A stretch of DNA of 64,000 nt from Hyaloraphidium curvatum (GCA_025558095.1 JAIVFI010000003.1:1090632-1154631); one strand, 5' to 3'; positions 32,676 through 43,719 are shown, counted from the first letter of the stretch. Numbers and translations: made by a program. Notes: generated from the sequence alone by a model not told the origin.

Positions 32676-32745
32676 TTCGAGCGCCATGACGGGGCGGCCG
32701 GCAAACCTCATCCGAGGATGGCCGCCCCTGAGGTTTGCGCGCGGA
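32676..32745 (+). promoter_or_regulatory. SECIS element, type II
   Basis: In the 3' UTR, ATGA (32686-32689) is followed by 13 nt and then AAA (32703-32705). G32691-C32699 pairs perfectly with G32720-C32728. A CCTC/GAGG mini-stem caps the apical loop. TGAG (32729-32732) provides the GA side of the non-Watson-Crick quartet. This matches the eukaryotic consensus ATGA-N10-13-AA-...-NGAN. It begins about 60 nt after the stop, at a usable distance from the Sec codon. Helix I below the quartet is weak. Confidence 0.88.
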
Positions 32746-33012
32746 CGGATGGTGCCACGGATGCTATCTTTGACAGGGTTGGTGGACGGTGGATTCGAAC
32801 CGTAGCATTCGCATCAGTATCAGTAGATTCTTTAGCAGGCCCTGCGTTGCGCTCAAGGCGTGTCCGATTTTTGAGAAGAGCTGGTGCCGAGGGCGTGCTT
32901 GTTGAAGGAACGACAGAGATGGTACAGCTTGATGTCGTCGGCGGAAGGACGGATAGCCGGAGAGCACACACGGACAGCGACGCCTTATAAACAACCCACG
33001 AACCGTCCGGCG

Positions 33013-35173
33013 ATGCACGTTCGCCGGCGACTATTCTGCCTCTTTCGCGATGCCGCGGTCTTTCCAGGGCAAGTGCCTCGTGCGCCCGGGCCCGGGTCTC
33101 ATTCCTGGTTGCCGTGTGCACGCGCCGCCGGGTCACGGACGGAGGAACGCGCCTGCGGCGGCCGCGTGCCGCCTCTTCCGGGTGTTGCCTCTCTCGTACC
33201 GAAACGGTGCTTTTCTTCCAATATGCCGCATGGGAGCGACCCGAAGGAACGGCTGCTGAACGTCCTCGAGAGCGCATCGAGCGGCCGGATCGCGCCTAGG
33301 CAGGCTGCGGACAGGGTCTGGGAGGCCTATACCGCGCTCGGAACCGCCCGCGGACTCGAGAGCTACCTCGTTGCGGGCGTGGCACATCATTTGGCCGCCC
33401 ATGCGGTCCAGGTGCAGGCCAGCCTCCGCGGGAAGGGCAGGGCCGGAAACCGGGACCACGCCGATGCCTCGCTGGACCAGGCGGCGGAACGGATGGTTCG
33501 GCTTCTCGCGGACGCCACCGAAGCAGGCATTGCCATCTCGTCGTCTGCCGTGACGAGATTCGTCCAGCTTAAGGATCGCCACCTGGGGTAGGTCGCGGAA
33601 GGGCAGGCTACTCTCGGGCTTTCTGAAGATCCTTGTGCCCAGGTCGTACGCGGAGTGCCGGAAGGTCGTCGACTTTCTGCGGTTGAAGTGCCGTGTCACG
33701 CTGAACCATCTCATGTTAAGCGCGTTGCTGCGCAACGTCGCCCACCGCGGCAACTACACCGCGTTCCTCCGGCTCCTGTACGAGGAGCTGACGGCCAGCC
33801 CCGGCATCTCCATCGACGGGTTCATAATCAATCTTTTTCTCAAGGCGGTCGTCGAGGCGTCACCCCTGACGTCGGAGGATTTGGCAGAGTATGCGCGCCG
33901 ACAGACCTGCGTGGCGGACCTCGCAATCCCGCTGTGGGCTCTGACGAAGAACGAGCCCTTCGCTCGGACTAGAAGCCTTGATCCTCGCGATCTGGATGCT
34001 TTGGAGCTGGCTCCAGACCCTGCTTCGGCTCTTCGGGAAGCAATCGTGAGCGGCCCGGCGCCCAGCATCCTCGACCTCTGCCGCCCGACGATACCGGCTG
34101 GATCCACGACACCGGTGCGGAAGATTGTGCAGCTTCTGTCGCTCGCGGCCGCTGGCTTTCGGCAGGGTCGGGAGGACGTGCTGGACGGCCACGTCGTCGT
34201 GGCGGCTGTCGAAGCCTTCTGCGCTTGGAAGCACCCCAGGTGCGCACTGGCCACCTCGGAATTCTTCACAATGGCGCCATTTCCTATTGCGCCCCGTCCC
34301 CAGACGTTCAACATCTTGCTTGCCGATGCCTGCGATCGCCGGGACGCCGTTTCGGGCGACGCGATCCTCGAGCGCATTCGGCAGGTGGGCTTGAAGCCGG
34401 ATCTGGAGTTGTTCAATACCATGATCCTTTTCTACGGGCGCACGGGGAGGCTCAAGCTTGCAAAGGAGACCCTGAAGGAGATGGTCACCGCAGGCTATAA
34501 GCCCAGCCCGCTGACCGGGATGGCGGTGCTGGAGGGCATTCTCGGGCCAAAGGCGACGGTCGAGGACGTGGAGCGCGCAATGGACGCGCTCACATCGGTG
34601 GGTATCGACGTGGATGCGCCCAACTGGAACAAGGCTCTCCGGCACTTCGCGCAGCAGCGGGATCTGCAAGGGCTCATGCGGGTTTACGGGTTGATGACGG
34701 TGCAGCCAAGTCCCGTAACGGTGTCCTTGGTGGCAAAGGCGCTCGCGGATCTTGGGGATACGGGCCAGATGATCGACTTCCTGATCAGCGTTCCACCGCA
34801 TCTGGTCGGAAGATCCGCAACTTGGAGCGCCGCCATAACAGCCTTCGCAAGGCGGTGGACATCTTCCGGGGACTCGATTTGTCGGGACGCTGCCTTTGCT
34901 CTCTCGTGTGCCGCGGTGGACCACACACCACCGAGCAAGGAATCACTGCCGGCATCAGTCCGCGAGCTACCTTTCGTTGGCATGCGCCCGCCCGTCCCAG
35001 AATTCGGCCTCATGCTGGTCATTTTTGAGCTTGCCACGCGGCTTCGTGGGGAGCAGCTGCGAATCATCACAGACAAGGGGAGGGCGTACCTGCAACGGAA
35101 TGGGCATGCGCTGCCGGACGGTGCGGATGCACGGACAATGCTCGCGAGGCTTAGGCGGTCTCTATTGCGCTGA
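33013..35173 (+). CDS. PPR family copy 4, intact mitochondrial-type PPR protein
   Basis: Exons 33013-33587 and 33643-35173, 701 aa. An Arg-rich presequence lacking acidic runs ends VPKRCFSS, resembling mitochondrial processing sites. A conserved helical domain (GRIAPRQAADRVWEAYTALG to DRHLG) fills the rest of exon 1. Exon 2 begins SYAECRKVVDFL, with a middle region up to about residue 400. From about 410 to 600 lie five or six PPR-like 31-36-residue repeats, including TFNILLADACDRRDA, then LELFNTMILFYGRTGRLK with a GYKP end. The C-terminal block carries LATRLRGEQLRIITDKGRAY. PPR proteins bind organellar RNA, so a role in mitochondrial RNA processing or translation is likely. This copy and copy 5 are the only full-length, uninterrupted members here. 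Confidence 0.85.
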
Positions 35174-36186
35174 GCTCCGACGGCGGACGGCCCCGTTCGT
35201 GGCCGCAAAAAGCGCCTTGATATCTACGTCTCCACCGTTGGAAACGGCCTCGAAGACACGAATATATCAATTATTAGCACGTCGATCCGGGTCGCCTGCC
35301 CTCCTTTACGCCTTTGCATTTGTCCTTGTGTATCAGTACCCAGGATGGGTCTTCACGCCCCCGGGGAGGGTTGATAAGCGCCGGAAAGGGCGTTCCTGGC
35401 TCGGTCCATGCGACTTTCGAGAGCGGCATTTCTCGCCCGCGGGAGCTTTCCCCCGCGTCCTTGAACAGTTTGGTCGTCAGCGCGAGGGCAAAGCAGGCCA
35501 GGGCGGCTTGACAGGCGCCTGTCGACACGCTCATTCTCGCAGGATAGAGAGGCATGGAAAGGTGCTGTTCCTCGCGAGGAAGCTTACAGGCACTTTCCAG
35601 GACGAGGCCGGACAGAATGCACGCTGCATCCGGAAAGAAGAAGCAGCGTGGACTCATGCTGTTCTTCGAAACGAAGGTGGAGCGCTCGAGCGCTTGGGCG
35701 AAGCTGGCCAGGGCGGCTTGACAGGGCCGGAATGCAAGCTCCATTCGGAATGAAAAGGAAGCGTGGAATCATGCTGTTCCGCGCGACGAAGCTTCCCGGC
35801 GTCTGTCAAGGGCGTGCGTCCCCGGCGGAGCGTTCTAGAGCTCGGGCGAAGCTACCCAGGGCGGCTTGACAGGCGCCGGAATGCAAGCTCCATTCCGAAT
35901 GAAAAAGAAGCGGGGCAACATGATGTTCCGCGCAGGTACCCGAGCGATGTGGCACTTATGGGGCGGTCCTTCAGGTGACAAGCAGGATGATTGGAGGTCG
36001 GCCTCCGCAGACGGGGCGACTCGTGGCGGGAATTATCGGTTTGCTCCGATGGCTGTTCTTAGAAAGTGCAGGCGAATACGGAGATGATTGCTTCAGCATC
36101 TGGTCCTTCCCTCAGGAGGAATGGGAGGCGCTGCGTCAGGCCAACCACGCACCTCGAACCCCGCGCCGCCATCCGCCCCGCGCGCC
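35174..36186. repeat. Dispersed subtelomeric repeat, about three degenerate tandem units
   Basis: Units of roughly 150-210 nt recur at about 35490, 35700 and 35855, each starting near CCAGGGCGGCTTGACAGG. They share AATGCAAGCTCCATTC, GAAGC(G)TGG...CATGCTGTTC, and GAAGCTT with a following CCGGCG block. One more diverged copy in inverted orientation lies near 8640-8690. Open frames across it are not conserved between units, so it looks non-coding. The rest of the interval holds nothing recognisable. Confidence 0.7.
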
Positions 36187-36480
36187 ATGTCCGCCAACGG
36201 CGCGCCCGCCGACGCGCTCCCCGACTCGGCGCTCGACATCCCGCCGTTCCCCACCGGCGCCTCGCCCGACGCCGCGGACCCCGCGGCCGAACCCCCGCTC
36301 GACCGCGAAGGGGAGGACGCCGCGGGTTCCGAGGACTCGCTGGAGGTGCTCGCCGAGATGGACGCGCGGTCTGCAAATACCGAGAAGGGGGAGAGGGGGC
36401 GGGGCGCGCAGCTGATGGACGATATACGGCGGGCGGACGAGCGGGCGGCGGCGGAGGGGCGGGAGGGGCCGGGGAGCTGA
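36187..36480 (+). CDS. Small acidic hypothetical protein
   Basis: 97 aa from MSANGAPADALPDSALDIPP. It continues Asp/Glu/Ala/Pro-rich (EGEDAAGSEDSLEVLAEMDA) and ends in a charged helix (QLMDDIRRADERAAAEGRE). In-frame upstream ATGs (for example 36121) would extend it. No family is recognised. Composition is coding-like but the evidence is only the ORF, so it may be spurious. Confidence 0.4.
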   Translation: MSANGAPADALPDSALDIPPFPTGASPDAADPAAEPPLDREGEDAAGSEDSLEVLAEMDARSANTEKGERGRGAQLMDDIRRADERAAAEGREGPGS

Positions 36481-37341
36481 GCCGCGGCCCGCACCCTTCG
36501 GCGATCGGAAGGATTCATTGGACGCGTCTTGGGGTTGTTGGGCGGGTGGGGGGACATGGACGCGGGAGGGAGCACAACGGGCGAGGTGGAACAAGTGGGA
36601 CGCGCTTCCCGGGCGGAGGGACCACTCTAATCCCGCGAGAGAGGACTGCTTCGTTCTTTATTCAAGTTTATTTCATTGTTGGACGCGTGCGACGGTGTCT
36701 GGCGTCCCGAGGAGGCCCGAGTTCGTTGCCCGCCGCATCCCCGTGGACCGCGGCGCAACGCAGACCCCTTCCCGGCCCAGTTGGATGTGCATCTAGCCTT
36801 GAAGTCGGATCGCTTCCCCTCCCGTCCCCGTGCTCACTCCCGTTCATGTGGACTCCGCCCGATGAGGGTGGCGAGCCTTGGGCTTGAGAGTCCGCTGCTG
36901 TGCTCCAACCCGTCTCTCTCCACGCCAAATGCAATCGCTTTGTTCGGACCCCGCGGATTGCAGCCATATGAAGTGTTTAGCTGACGACCGGTTCTTCGAG
37001 GATCCGCGGGCGGTGCGGGTGCATGGCGGCGGGTGGACGCCGTGCTGGAGGGGCGGCTGCGCGTGCTGAACGTCGCCCTGGGCACGCACGGCCGCAGAAA
37101 CGGCACGCTGCAGTTCTGGATCAACAGGAAAAACACATGTCGTTCACGAGCCGGCTCTGTGGCTCGCCGAGCAACTCAGCGCGTAAGAATTACGCTTACC
37201 AAGGCCACTAGGCTACCTCGGAAGCATAGTTCGCCCCCGGGCGAATTCGGGAGGCGCCTGTGATATATTATATATTTGGGTTGCTTCGTCATGATTGCCA
37301 TGTGCGAGACCGATTGGCGCCCTCCGGAAAAGCAGCGCAGT
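36481..37341. other. Intergenic region, locally AT-rich
   Basis: No gene is supported. Short open pieces near 37020-37130 (for example RVDAVLEGRLRVLNVALG) look coding-like but have no context. An AT-rich patch (ATATATTATATATTT-like) at about 37262-37276 lies downstream of PPR copy 5. Confidence 0.35.
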
Positions 37342-39551
37342 TCAGTAACGACCGACCCCGCCCGCCTTTTTCCCCACCCTTGGTCCACTCCTCCTTCCCG
37401 CCTCGGCCTGGAGTATTGCATGCATCGCCCTCGCGTCCGCGCCACCCCAAACCGCGTATCCGTTCCGAACCAGATAGGCCCGCCCTTTGTCCGTCAGCAT
37501 CTGCAGCTGCTCCCCCTGTAGCCGCGTGGCCAGATCGAATATCACCAGCGTGAGCCCCGCTTCAGGGACGGGCGGGCGCATGTCCACGAAAGGTAGCTCG
37601 CGGAGGGCTGTCGGCAGGGATTCCTTGGTGAGTTGTGCGTGGTCCAGCGCCGCACATGACAGGGCGAAGGCGGCGTCCCGAAAAACAAAGTCCCCGGACG
37701 ACGCCCACTCCCTGGCGAATGATGCGATGGCAGTGCTCCAGGTTGCGGATATCCCGATCAAATGCGGCGGAACGCTCTTCAGGAAGTCGATCATCTGGCT
37801 CGTGCCCCCAAGATCGGCGAGCGCCTTTGCCATCAACGACACGGTCACCTCGTTTGGTGGCACGGTCATCGACCCGTAAACCCGCATGAGCCCTTGCAGA
37901 TCCTGTTGCTGTGCAAAACAGCGCAGCGCTTTCGTCCAGTGGTGCACGTCCACGTCGATGCCTACCGAGGCAAGCACCTTCATGGCGTGCCCCACGTCCT
38001 CGACCGTCGCGTTCGGCCCGAGGATGCCCTCCAGCACCGCCATCCCGGTCACCGCGTTGGGCTTGTAGCCTGCGGCGACCATCTCCTTCAGGGTCTCCTT
38101 TCCCAGCTCGAGCCCCCCCGTGCGCCCGTAGAAAAGGATCATGGTAGTGAACAACTCCAGATTCGGCTTCACGCCCAGCTGCCGCATGCGCTTGAGGATC
38201 GCCTCGCCCGAAACAGCGTCCCGGCGATCGCAGGCGTCGGTAAGCAAGACGTTGAATGTGTCGGGACGGGGCGGAATCGGAAACGGCGCGGTTGAGAAGA
38301 GTTCCGAGGTGGCCAGGGCGCACCTGGGGTGCTTCCAAGCGCAGAAGGCTTCGACAGCCCCAGTGACGACGTGGCCGTCCAGCACGTCCTCCCGACCCTG
38401 CCGAAAGCCAGCGGCAGCGAGCGACAGAAGCTGCACAATCTTCCGCACCGGTGTCGTGGATCCAGCTGGCATCGCCGGGCGGCAGAGTTCGCGAATGTCC
38501 GGCGCCGGGCCACTCATGATTGCTTCCCGAAGAGCCGAAGCCGGGTCTGGAGCCGATTCCGAAGCATCCAGATCGCGAGGATCAAGGATCGCAGTCCGGA
38601 CGACGCGCTGGTCCTTCGTCACAGCCCAGAGCGGGATCGCGAGGTCGGCCACGCTGCCCTGTCGGCGCGGATACTCCGCCAGATCCTCCGACGTCAGGGG
38701 CGAAGCTTTAGCGACGGCAGCCAGATAGAGGTTGAGGATGTACGAGTGCACAACTAGGTCGGGATTGGCCGTCAGCTCTTCGTGGAGGAGCTTGAGGAAA
38801 GCCGTGTAGTTGCCGCGGTGCGCCACGTTGCGCAGCAACGCGCTCAACAGGTGCTTGTTCAGCGCGACGCGGCACCTCAACCGCAGAAAGTCGACCACCT
38901 TCCGGCATTCCGCGTACGACCTGCGGACACGGAACGTCAGAGGTCCTCGCTCCGAGGTGCGCGGGCGCTCGCGACTCACCCCAGGTGGCGATCCTTCAGC
39001 TGGACGAATCTGGTCACGGCGGGCGGCGAAATGTCGATGCCAGCTTCGGTAGCATCCGCGAAAAGCTGAACCATCCGCTCCGCCGCCTGGTCCAGCGAGG
39101 CCCAGGCGCGTTCCCGGTGCCCTGTCCTGCCCTTGCCCCGCAACCCGGCCTGCTGCTCAACCGCATGGGATGCCAAATGATGTGCCACACCCGCAACGAG
39201 GTAGCTGTCGAGTCCGCGGGCGGTTCCGAGCGCGGTATAGGCCTCCCAGACCCTGTCCGCGGCCTGGTGCGGAGGGATCCGCCCGTTCTTCGCGATCTGC
39301 AGGACCTCTCTCAACCGTCCTAGGGGATCGCTCCCTCGAGAAACACCGGAAGAGAAGCACCGCGTCGAGAGGAGGGCCGGGGACGAGGCCAGGGGCGGCA
39401 CGCGAGGGCGGACGCGTTCCGCCTTCCGTGACCAGGCGGCGCGTGCAGACGGCGCCCAGGCAGGAAGTCCGGGCTCGGTCGCCAGAGCCACATGCCCTCG
39501 AACCGTCAAGGGATAGTTCAAGAGGCGGAATAGACGCCGGTGGCCTTGCAT
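37342..39551 (-). CDS. PPR family copy 5, intact mitochondrial-type PPR protein
   Basis: Exons 39551-38980 and 38920-37342 give 716 aa, in the same two-exon arrangement and phase as copy 4. The presequence starts MQGHRRLFRLLNYPL and ends LSTRCFSSGV. The conserved domain ends DRHLG at the intron, and exon 2 resumes SYAECRKVVDFLRLRC. The PPR array includes TFNVLLTDACDRRDA and LELFTTMILFYGRTGGLELG. The C-terminus extends past the usual end with a basic tail (GPRVGKKAGGVGRY). The intron is GTGAGT...CGCAG. No stop or frameshift was found. Predicted mitochondrial RNA-binding protein. Confidence 0.85.
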
Positions 39552-40112
39552 CGCCGGGCAGTTCGTGTGGAGGGCTTGTTTACGTGGCGTCGGCGGGACA
39601 CAAGGAAAACGGAGGAACGCAAGTGGCGGAAGGCCAGGATCTGCATACGTCGAGCAAACGATTCTACTCTTCATCAACTATAACACACGGCCCGACATGC
39701 GAGAATGCGAGGCCGACAAGCAGCCCCCGTGCCCCCGAAGACGGCAGCCGCCATGCCCCGCCCTGCTCAGATCAATTCGCCGAGCATCGTGTTTGGAGCG
39801 CGGCCACGGCAGGAACTCCGATGAGCTTGCACGGCCTTGTGCCCCTGCGTCGGAGGAAACGCGTCAGCCCCCGCTCGCTCCCGCCCCGAAACAACGCCGC
39901 CGTGTCGTATCGGCTCAGAAACCGTGGTAATTATGTTTGTTCTCATCGGCCGGCCTTGCCGGGCTCGATATTTGATAGTATAGAGCATCACCGCCGCGAC
40001 CGTCCCGCCTGTGCGGGAACGTGGGGACTCACCGTTGATCTTGAGCCAAGGCCGTCCCAATGTCCACGACGCCGTGAATCGATGGTGTCCGATGGATGTC
40101 CGGGAAGGCCGC
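39552..40112. other. Intergenic region between minus-strand genes
   Basis: Upstream flank of PPR copy 5 and downstream flank of the methyltransferase gene. Nothing is recognised. Confidence 0.4.
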
Positions 40113-41084
40113 TCAGTCCGGCCCCGTCTCGCCGCGCCGGATCTCCCATATCTCGATCCCCGGCCTCTCCCACTCCCCGCCCGCTTCCATCCCCTCCCAT
40201 CGCACCAACTCCCTCGTCAACCCCCTCTCCTCCAAGCCCCGAAGAAAAAGGTCCGTCGTCCGCGCGCTGCGCTCCTGGTATCCCATCAGCATCCTCCCCT
40301 CCCGCCCGAGCAACCGGTCGACCACGTCCAGCAGCGGGGCGACGAGGTGCGGCAGCCAGACGACATCCGCGGCGAGCAGCACATCCGGCATGCGGTCCGG
40401 AAGGAGGAGGGGGTGCGTGGTGGGGAAGGAGGTCCAGTCCAGCGGTTCCAGGGCGACGCGGGGGGAGGAGGGGGGAATGGAGTTGAGCGCGAGGATGGGG
40501 GGGAGGAGAGAGACGAGGGGGGGGAGGTCGGTGAGAGTGACGTGGGCGGTGGGCAGGTGGAAGGCAGCGATGCCGAGGAGGCCGAGGCCCGAGCCCTGCA
40601 ATGCACACGTGGCAAGCCTGAGTGCGGTTCCAAAGCAACAAAAGGCGCGGCTACTGACCAGCTCGACGACGCGCTTCCCCTCGACGCTGAACCGCGCCCG
40701 GTAGGCCGGATCCGGGTGGTGCGTGGCGTGCTCGAGGAACTTTGCCAGCACCACGGCGCAATCCCACAGCGACGTCCCCGTGCGTGCCGCGTGGTCCTCT
40801 GGGGCCAGTCCCGCGTTGTCGGGGGAAACGTGTTCGGCGAGATCGGGGTCGGGAAACAGGAAGATCGGGCGGCCGGCGATGGTGAACCTGTACTTTGTTG
40901 AAGCTCCGGCGTGGAAGTCGAGGCGGTGGAAGTACGAGGCCGGCGGGAGCAGCAGAGGTGCCTTGGCGGATTGCACTGCATTTTCAGAGCCAGCGCGAGC
41001 CCCAGGATGCCCGGCCTGGGCCATCGCCAGCACGCAAAAGACGGCGACCAGAAGGAGAGAAAACAAAGGGCTGCGCCGCGTCAT
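40113..41084 (-). CDS. METTL21/EFM-type (Methyltransf_16) protein methyltransferase-like
   Basis: Exons 41084-40659 and 40595-40113, 302 aa. TGTSLWDCAVVLAKFLEHA matches the family's G(x)xxWDxAxxLxxxL block. The join VVEL-GSGLGLLGIAA makes SAM motif I, HVTLTDLPPLVSLL the acidic-loop region, and PDVLLAADVVWLPHL the D(x)xxxADVxY motif. The family methylates lysines on translation factors and chaperones; the target is unknown. The predicted N-terminus (MTRRSPLFSLLLVAVFCVLA) looks like a secretion or anchor signal, which is odd for this family, so the true start may differ. Divergent from the CorA-like gene across about 270 bp. Confidence 0.75.
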   Translation of the reverse strand: MTRRSPLFSLLLVAVFCVLAMAQAGHPGARAGSENAVQSAKAPLLLPPASYFHRLDFHAGASTKYRFTIAGRPIFLFPDPDLAEHVSPDNAGLAPEDHAARTGTSLWDCAVVLAKFLEHATHHPDPAYRARFSVEGKRVVELVSSRAFCCFGTALRLATCALQGSGLGLLGIAAFHLPTAHVTLTDLPPLVSLLPPILALNSIPPSSPRVALEPLDWTSFPTTHPLLLPDRMPDVLLAADVVWLPHLVAPLLDVVDRLLGREGRMLMGYQERSARTTDLFLRGLEERGLTRELVRWEGMEAGGEWERPGIEIWEIRRGETGPD

Positions 41085-41355
41085 CCGGGCCCGCGCCGGC
41101 GGCCCGACGCGTCACCGCGGCCGATGCATCGTCGGCGACCGCGGACGCGTGCCGGCGGGCTCCGCACGGTCCGCCGAGCGCGGTGATGGGCGCCCGCGGC
41201 CGAAGGCTACAGCGGCAACGAAAGGGTTTGGTCGCCGCCGCCGTTCGAACTGGATCCGTGTTTCCCTATCTGCCTCTAGCCGGCGCTTTAAGCACCCGTG
41301 TGCTGCCGGGGCTGCCACGGCCGACGCGTCTTCCGCTCCCCGAGCGCCGTCTGAA

Positions 41356-43719
41356 ATGCTGCACGCGGCGCGGACGCGTCGGACGTCCCGCAGCCCCGTG
41401 TCTTCTTCCAGCCAGATGGACTCGGGGGCGCAGGCCGCGGCGGAGCGGTACGACCCGCGAGCGGTGACGTTCGCCGACGACAGCGAGCTGGATGAACCCG
41501 AGCACGACAACCGACCTGCGGAAGGCACCCCGGGCCCCGAAATCTCCTTGACGGCATCGAATGGAGCCCTGTCTGCCGAGTCAGCTGCAGCCGCTGTGCC
41601 ACCCACCGACACAATCATCGACGTCGCGGCACCCCAATCGCCCCCGGCGCGGAGCCAATCCGAGCCCGTCGTCGAACACTCACCCCCCGCCCCCCGGCGC
41701 ACAAACACCCAGCACCTCGACGCCCTCTCCAAGACGATCCTGCTGGCGCCTGAGGACGCGGCCAAGCTCCGGGAGGCGCAGGAAGCCCGGCGCCAGCAGC
41801 TGTCGCGGTGGACCTCGCTGAGGACAAAGGTCAACGCCATCAGCACGCTCGTCCACCCGCCGGGGTCCGGTGGGGACGACCTTGGCTCGCTCCACGACTG
41901 GGATACAGAGCGTGACTTCGACACGGACGTCTCGGACGGCATCCCGTTCGACGTCGTCGAGCCCGTCCACGCCGTAGGCGCGGAGCCCGGTATCCTCCCC
42001 ACCCGGCGGCGCTCCTCCGCCGAAATCAAGCCCCCGCCCATCGTCGCCCAACCCCCCTCCGTCACCCTCCCCCCCACGCGCCGCTCCTCCTCCTCCTCCC
42101 GGCCCCCCGGCCCGCGCGGCCTCTCCGCCTTCGGCCTCAGCGCGCAACTCCGCTCGCAGCTCTCCCCCACCTCCGAGGTCCGCATCATCGACTACTCCCC
42201 GTCGCGTATCCGCTCGCTCCCCGTGTGCGACGGCGCCGCGGCGTTCGGGGAGGCGCTGGACCTCCATCCGAAGCCGGCGTGGGCGGCGGCGAGGTTTATT
42301 GCGGTGGACGGGATTTCGGCGGACGCGGTGCATGCGGTCGCGGAGAGGCTGCAGCTGCATCCGCTGGCGGTCGAGGACATTTTTCACCTGCCGCAGAGGG
42401 TCAAGGTCGATTACTGTGGGTTCCGCTGCGGTTGGTTGCTGGCCTCCGAGCAGGAAGCCCACGCCCGCTCCCCACCCTCCTGCAGACGAAAACTTCACGT
42501 TCGTGAGCGTGCACCTCATCGGCTTTGCCGACCAGATCTTTGGCGACTCCCCCGACGCCCCTCCCGCCCCACCAGCTCCCACCCCGTTCAAGCTCTACGA
42601 CCCCCGCACGTGGCACTCCCCCCCTCCCCTTTCCGACCTTTCCGACACCGCCTCCACCCAGATCTTCCTCATCCTCACCCCCCCGCCCTCCGACACCCTC
42701 GTCATGTTCTGCCAGCATTCCTCCCGCCCCCTCGCCGCCCCCATCGTCAGCCGGCTGCGCAACCCGTCCACCCTCCTCCGCACCTCGGGCGACCCGAGCT
42801 TCCTCCTGTACGCCCTCCTGGACTGCATCGTCGACCACGCCGTCGTCCTGGTGCGGAGCTACCAAGCCCGCATGGCGGAGCTCGAGGCCGCCGTGTTCCG
42901 GCGCGCGCTGAGCTTGTACACCAAGGACCTGCAGTTCCTGCGGGGGGAGATCCAGGGGATCCGGATCGCGGCGAGCCCGCTGAGGGGGGTGGTGGCGCAG
43001 CTGCGGACCGTCAGGAAGGGAGGGGGGAGGCGGAGGGGGAGGAAGGAGGCGAGGGAGGAGGATGCGGACGCGGCGGCGGGAGGGGTGGAAGAGCTCTACA
43101 GCCCCGCCGACGACCGCCCCGGGGTGGAAAAGGCGCCCACGGGCACGGGGCTCGGGTTCGCGTACGCGCTGACGGCAGGCGCGTTCGGGACCGAGGACGT
43201 GGCGAGCGGGGCCGGGGCGGCGCAGATGCTGGGGCCGGATCTGGTGAGCCCGCTGAGCAAGCTGTTTCTGGGGGACGTGCTGGATCACCTGAGCACGGTG
43301 CTGGACGTGGTGGACCTGCTCGAGAGGAGCGCGGGGGATCTGATCGACCTCATCTTCAACACCGTGGGTTCCTCCCGGCCACCGCCTCTCCATTCGCCCA
43401 CCGTTGCGCCCGCCCGCAGATTGCGACCAACACCAACGACAACATGCGCATTCTCGCCATCGTCTCGGTCGTCTTTGTCCCCTGCACCTTCCTCACGGGC
43501 TTCTTTGGCCAGAACCTCGTGTACTTCCCCGAGCTCGAGATCCCCGGCGGCTCGCAGACCATCTGGCTCGTGTGCGCGGGGATCATGCTGTTCACGCTGG
43601 TGCTGCTGGGGGTGATGGGGATGCTGGACTGCGAGTGCTGCTATGCCAAGTCGGTGCAGCTGAGGAGGAGGAGGCTGAAGAGGGGGCCGGAGAAGGTGCA
43701 GCCGCCGCCATACTATTGA
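41356..43719 (+). CDS. CorA-family divalent cation transporter-like protein
   Basis: Exons 41356-42415, 42486-43363 and 43420-43719 give 745 aa from the ATG at 41356 (41416 is an alternative start). A long Ser/Pro-rich acidic N-terminal region precedes the CorA cytoplasmic domain (FIAVDGISADAVHAVAERLQ, HPLAVEDIFHLPQRVKVDYY, then FTFVSVHLIGF). A charged insertion near 43020-43070 precedes the stalk helix. Two C-terminal membrane helices follow TNTNDNMRILAIVSVVF. The signature loop at the end of TM1 reads TGFFGQNL, i.e. GQN where CorA channels have GMN. Mg2+ transport is the family role; GQN may change selectivity. The C-terminus is basic and ends PPPYY. Confidence 0.83.
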   Translation: MLHAARTRRTSRSPVSSSSQMDSGAQAAAERYDPRAVTFADDSELDEPEHDNRPAEGTPGPEISLTASNGALSAESAAAAVPPTDTIIDVAAPQSPPARSQSEPVVEHSPPAPRRTNTQHLDALSKTILLAPEDAAKLREAQEARRQQLSRWTSLRTKVNAISTLVHPPGSGGDDLGSLHDWDTERDFDTDVSDGIPFDVVEPVHAVGAEPGILPTRRRSSAEIKPPPIVAQPPSVTLPPTRRSSSSSRPPGPRGLSAFGLSAQLRSQLSPTSEVRIIDYSPSRIRSLPVCDGAAAFGEALDLHPKPAWAAARFIAVDGISADAVHAVAERLQLHPLAVEDIFHLPQRVKVDYCGFRCGWLLASEQEAHARSPPSCRRKLHVRERAPHRLCRPDLWRLPRRPSRPTSSHPVQALRPPHVALPPSPFRPFRHRLHPDLPHPHPPALRHPRHVLPAFLPPPRRPHRQPAAQPVHPPPHLGRPELPPVRPPGLHRRPRRRPGAELPSPHGGARGRRVPARAELVHQGPAVPAGGDPGDPDRGEPAEGGGGAAADRQEGRGEAEGEEGGEGGGCGRGGGRGGRALQPRRRPPRGGKGAHGHGARVRVRADGRRVRDRGRGERGRGGADAGAGSGEPAEQAVSGGRAGSPEHGAGRGGPAREERGGSDRPHLQHRGFLPATASPFAHRCARPQIATNTNDNMRILAIVSVVFVPCTFLTGFFGQNLVYFPELEIPGGSQTIWLVCAGIMLFTLVLLGVMGMLDCECCYAKSVQLRRRRLKRGPEKVQPPPYY

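Noticed and set aside
32740-32860. tRNA-like sequence on the minus strand (perfect B box GGTTCGAATCC at 32801-32791)
   Set aside because: The T-stem and acceptor stem do not pair and no matching 5' half was found. At most it is a tRNA remnant; tRNAscan-SE would decide.
35480-35940. CRISPR-like array
   Set aside because: The units are long, degenerate and contiguous with no spacer pattern, and the genome is eukaryotic.
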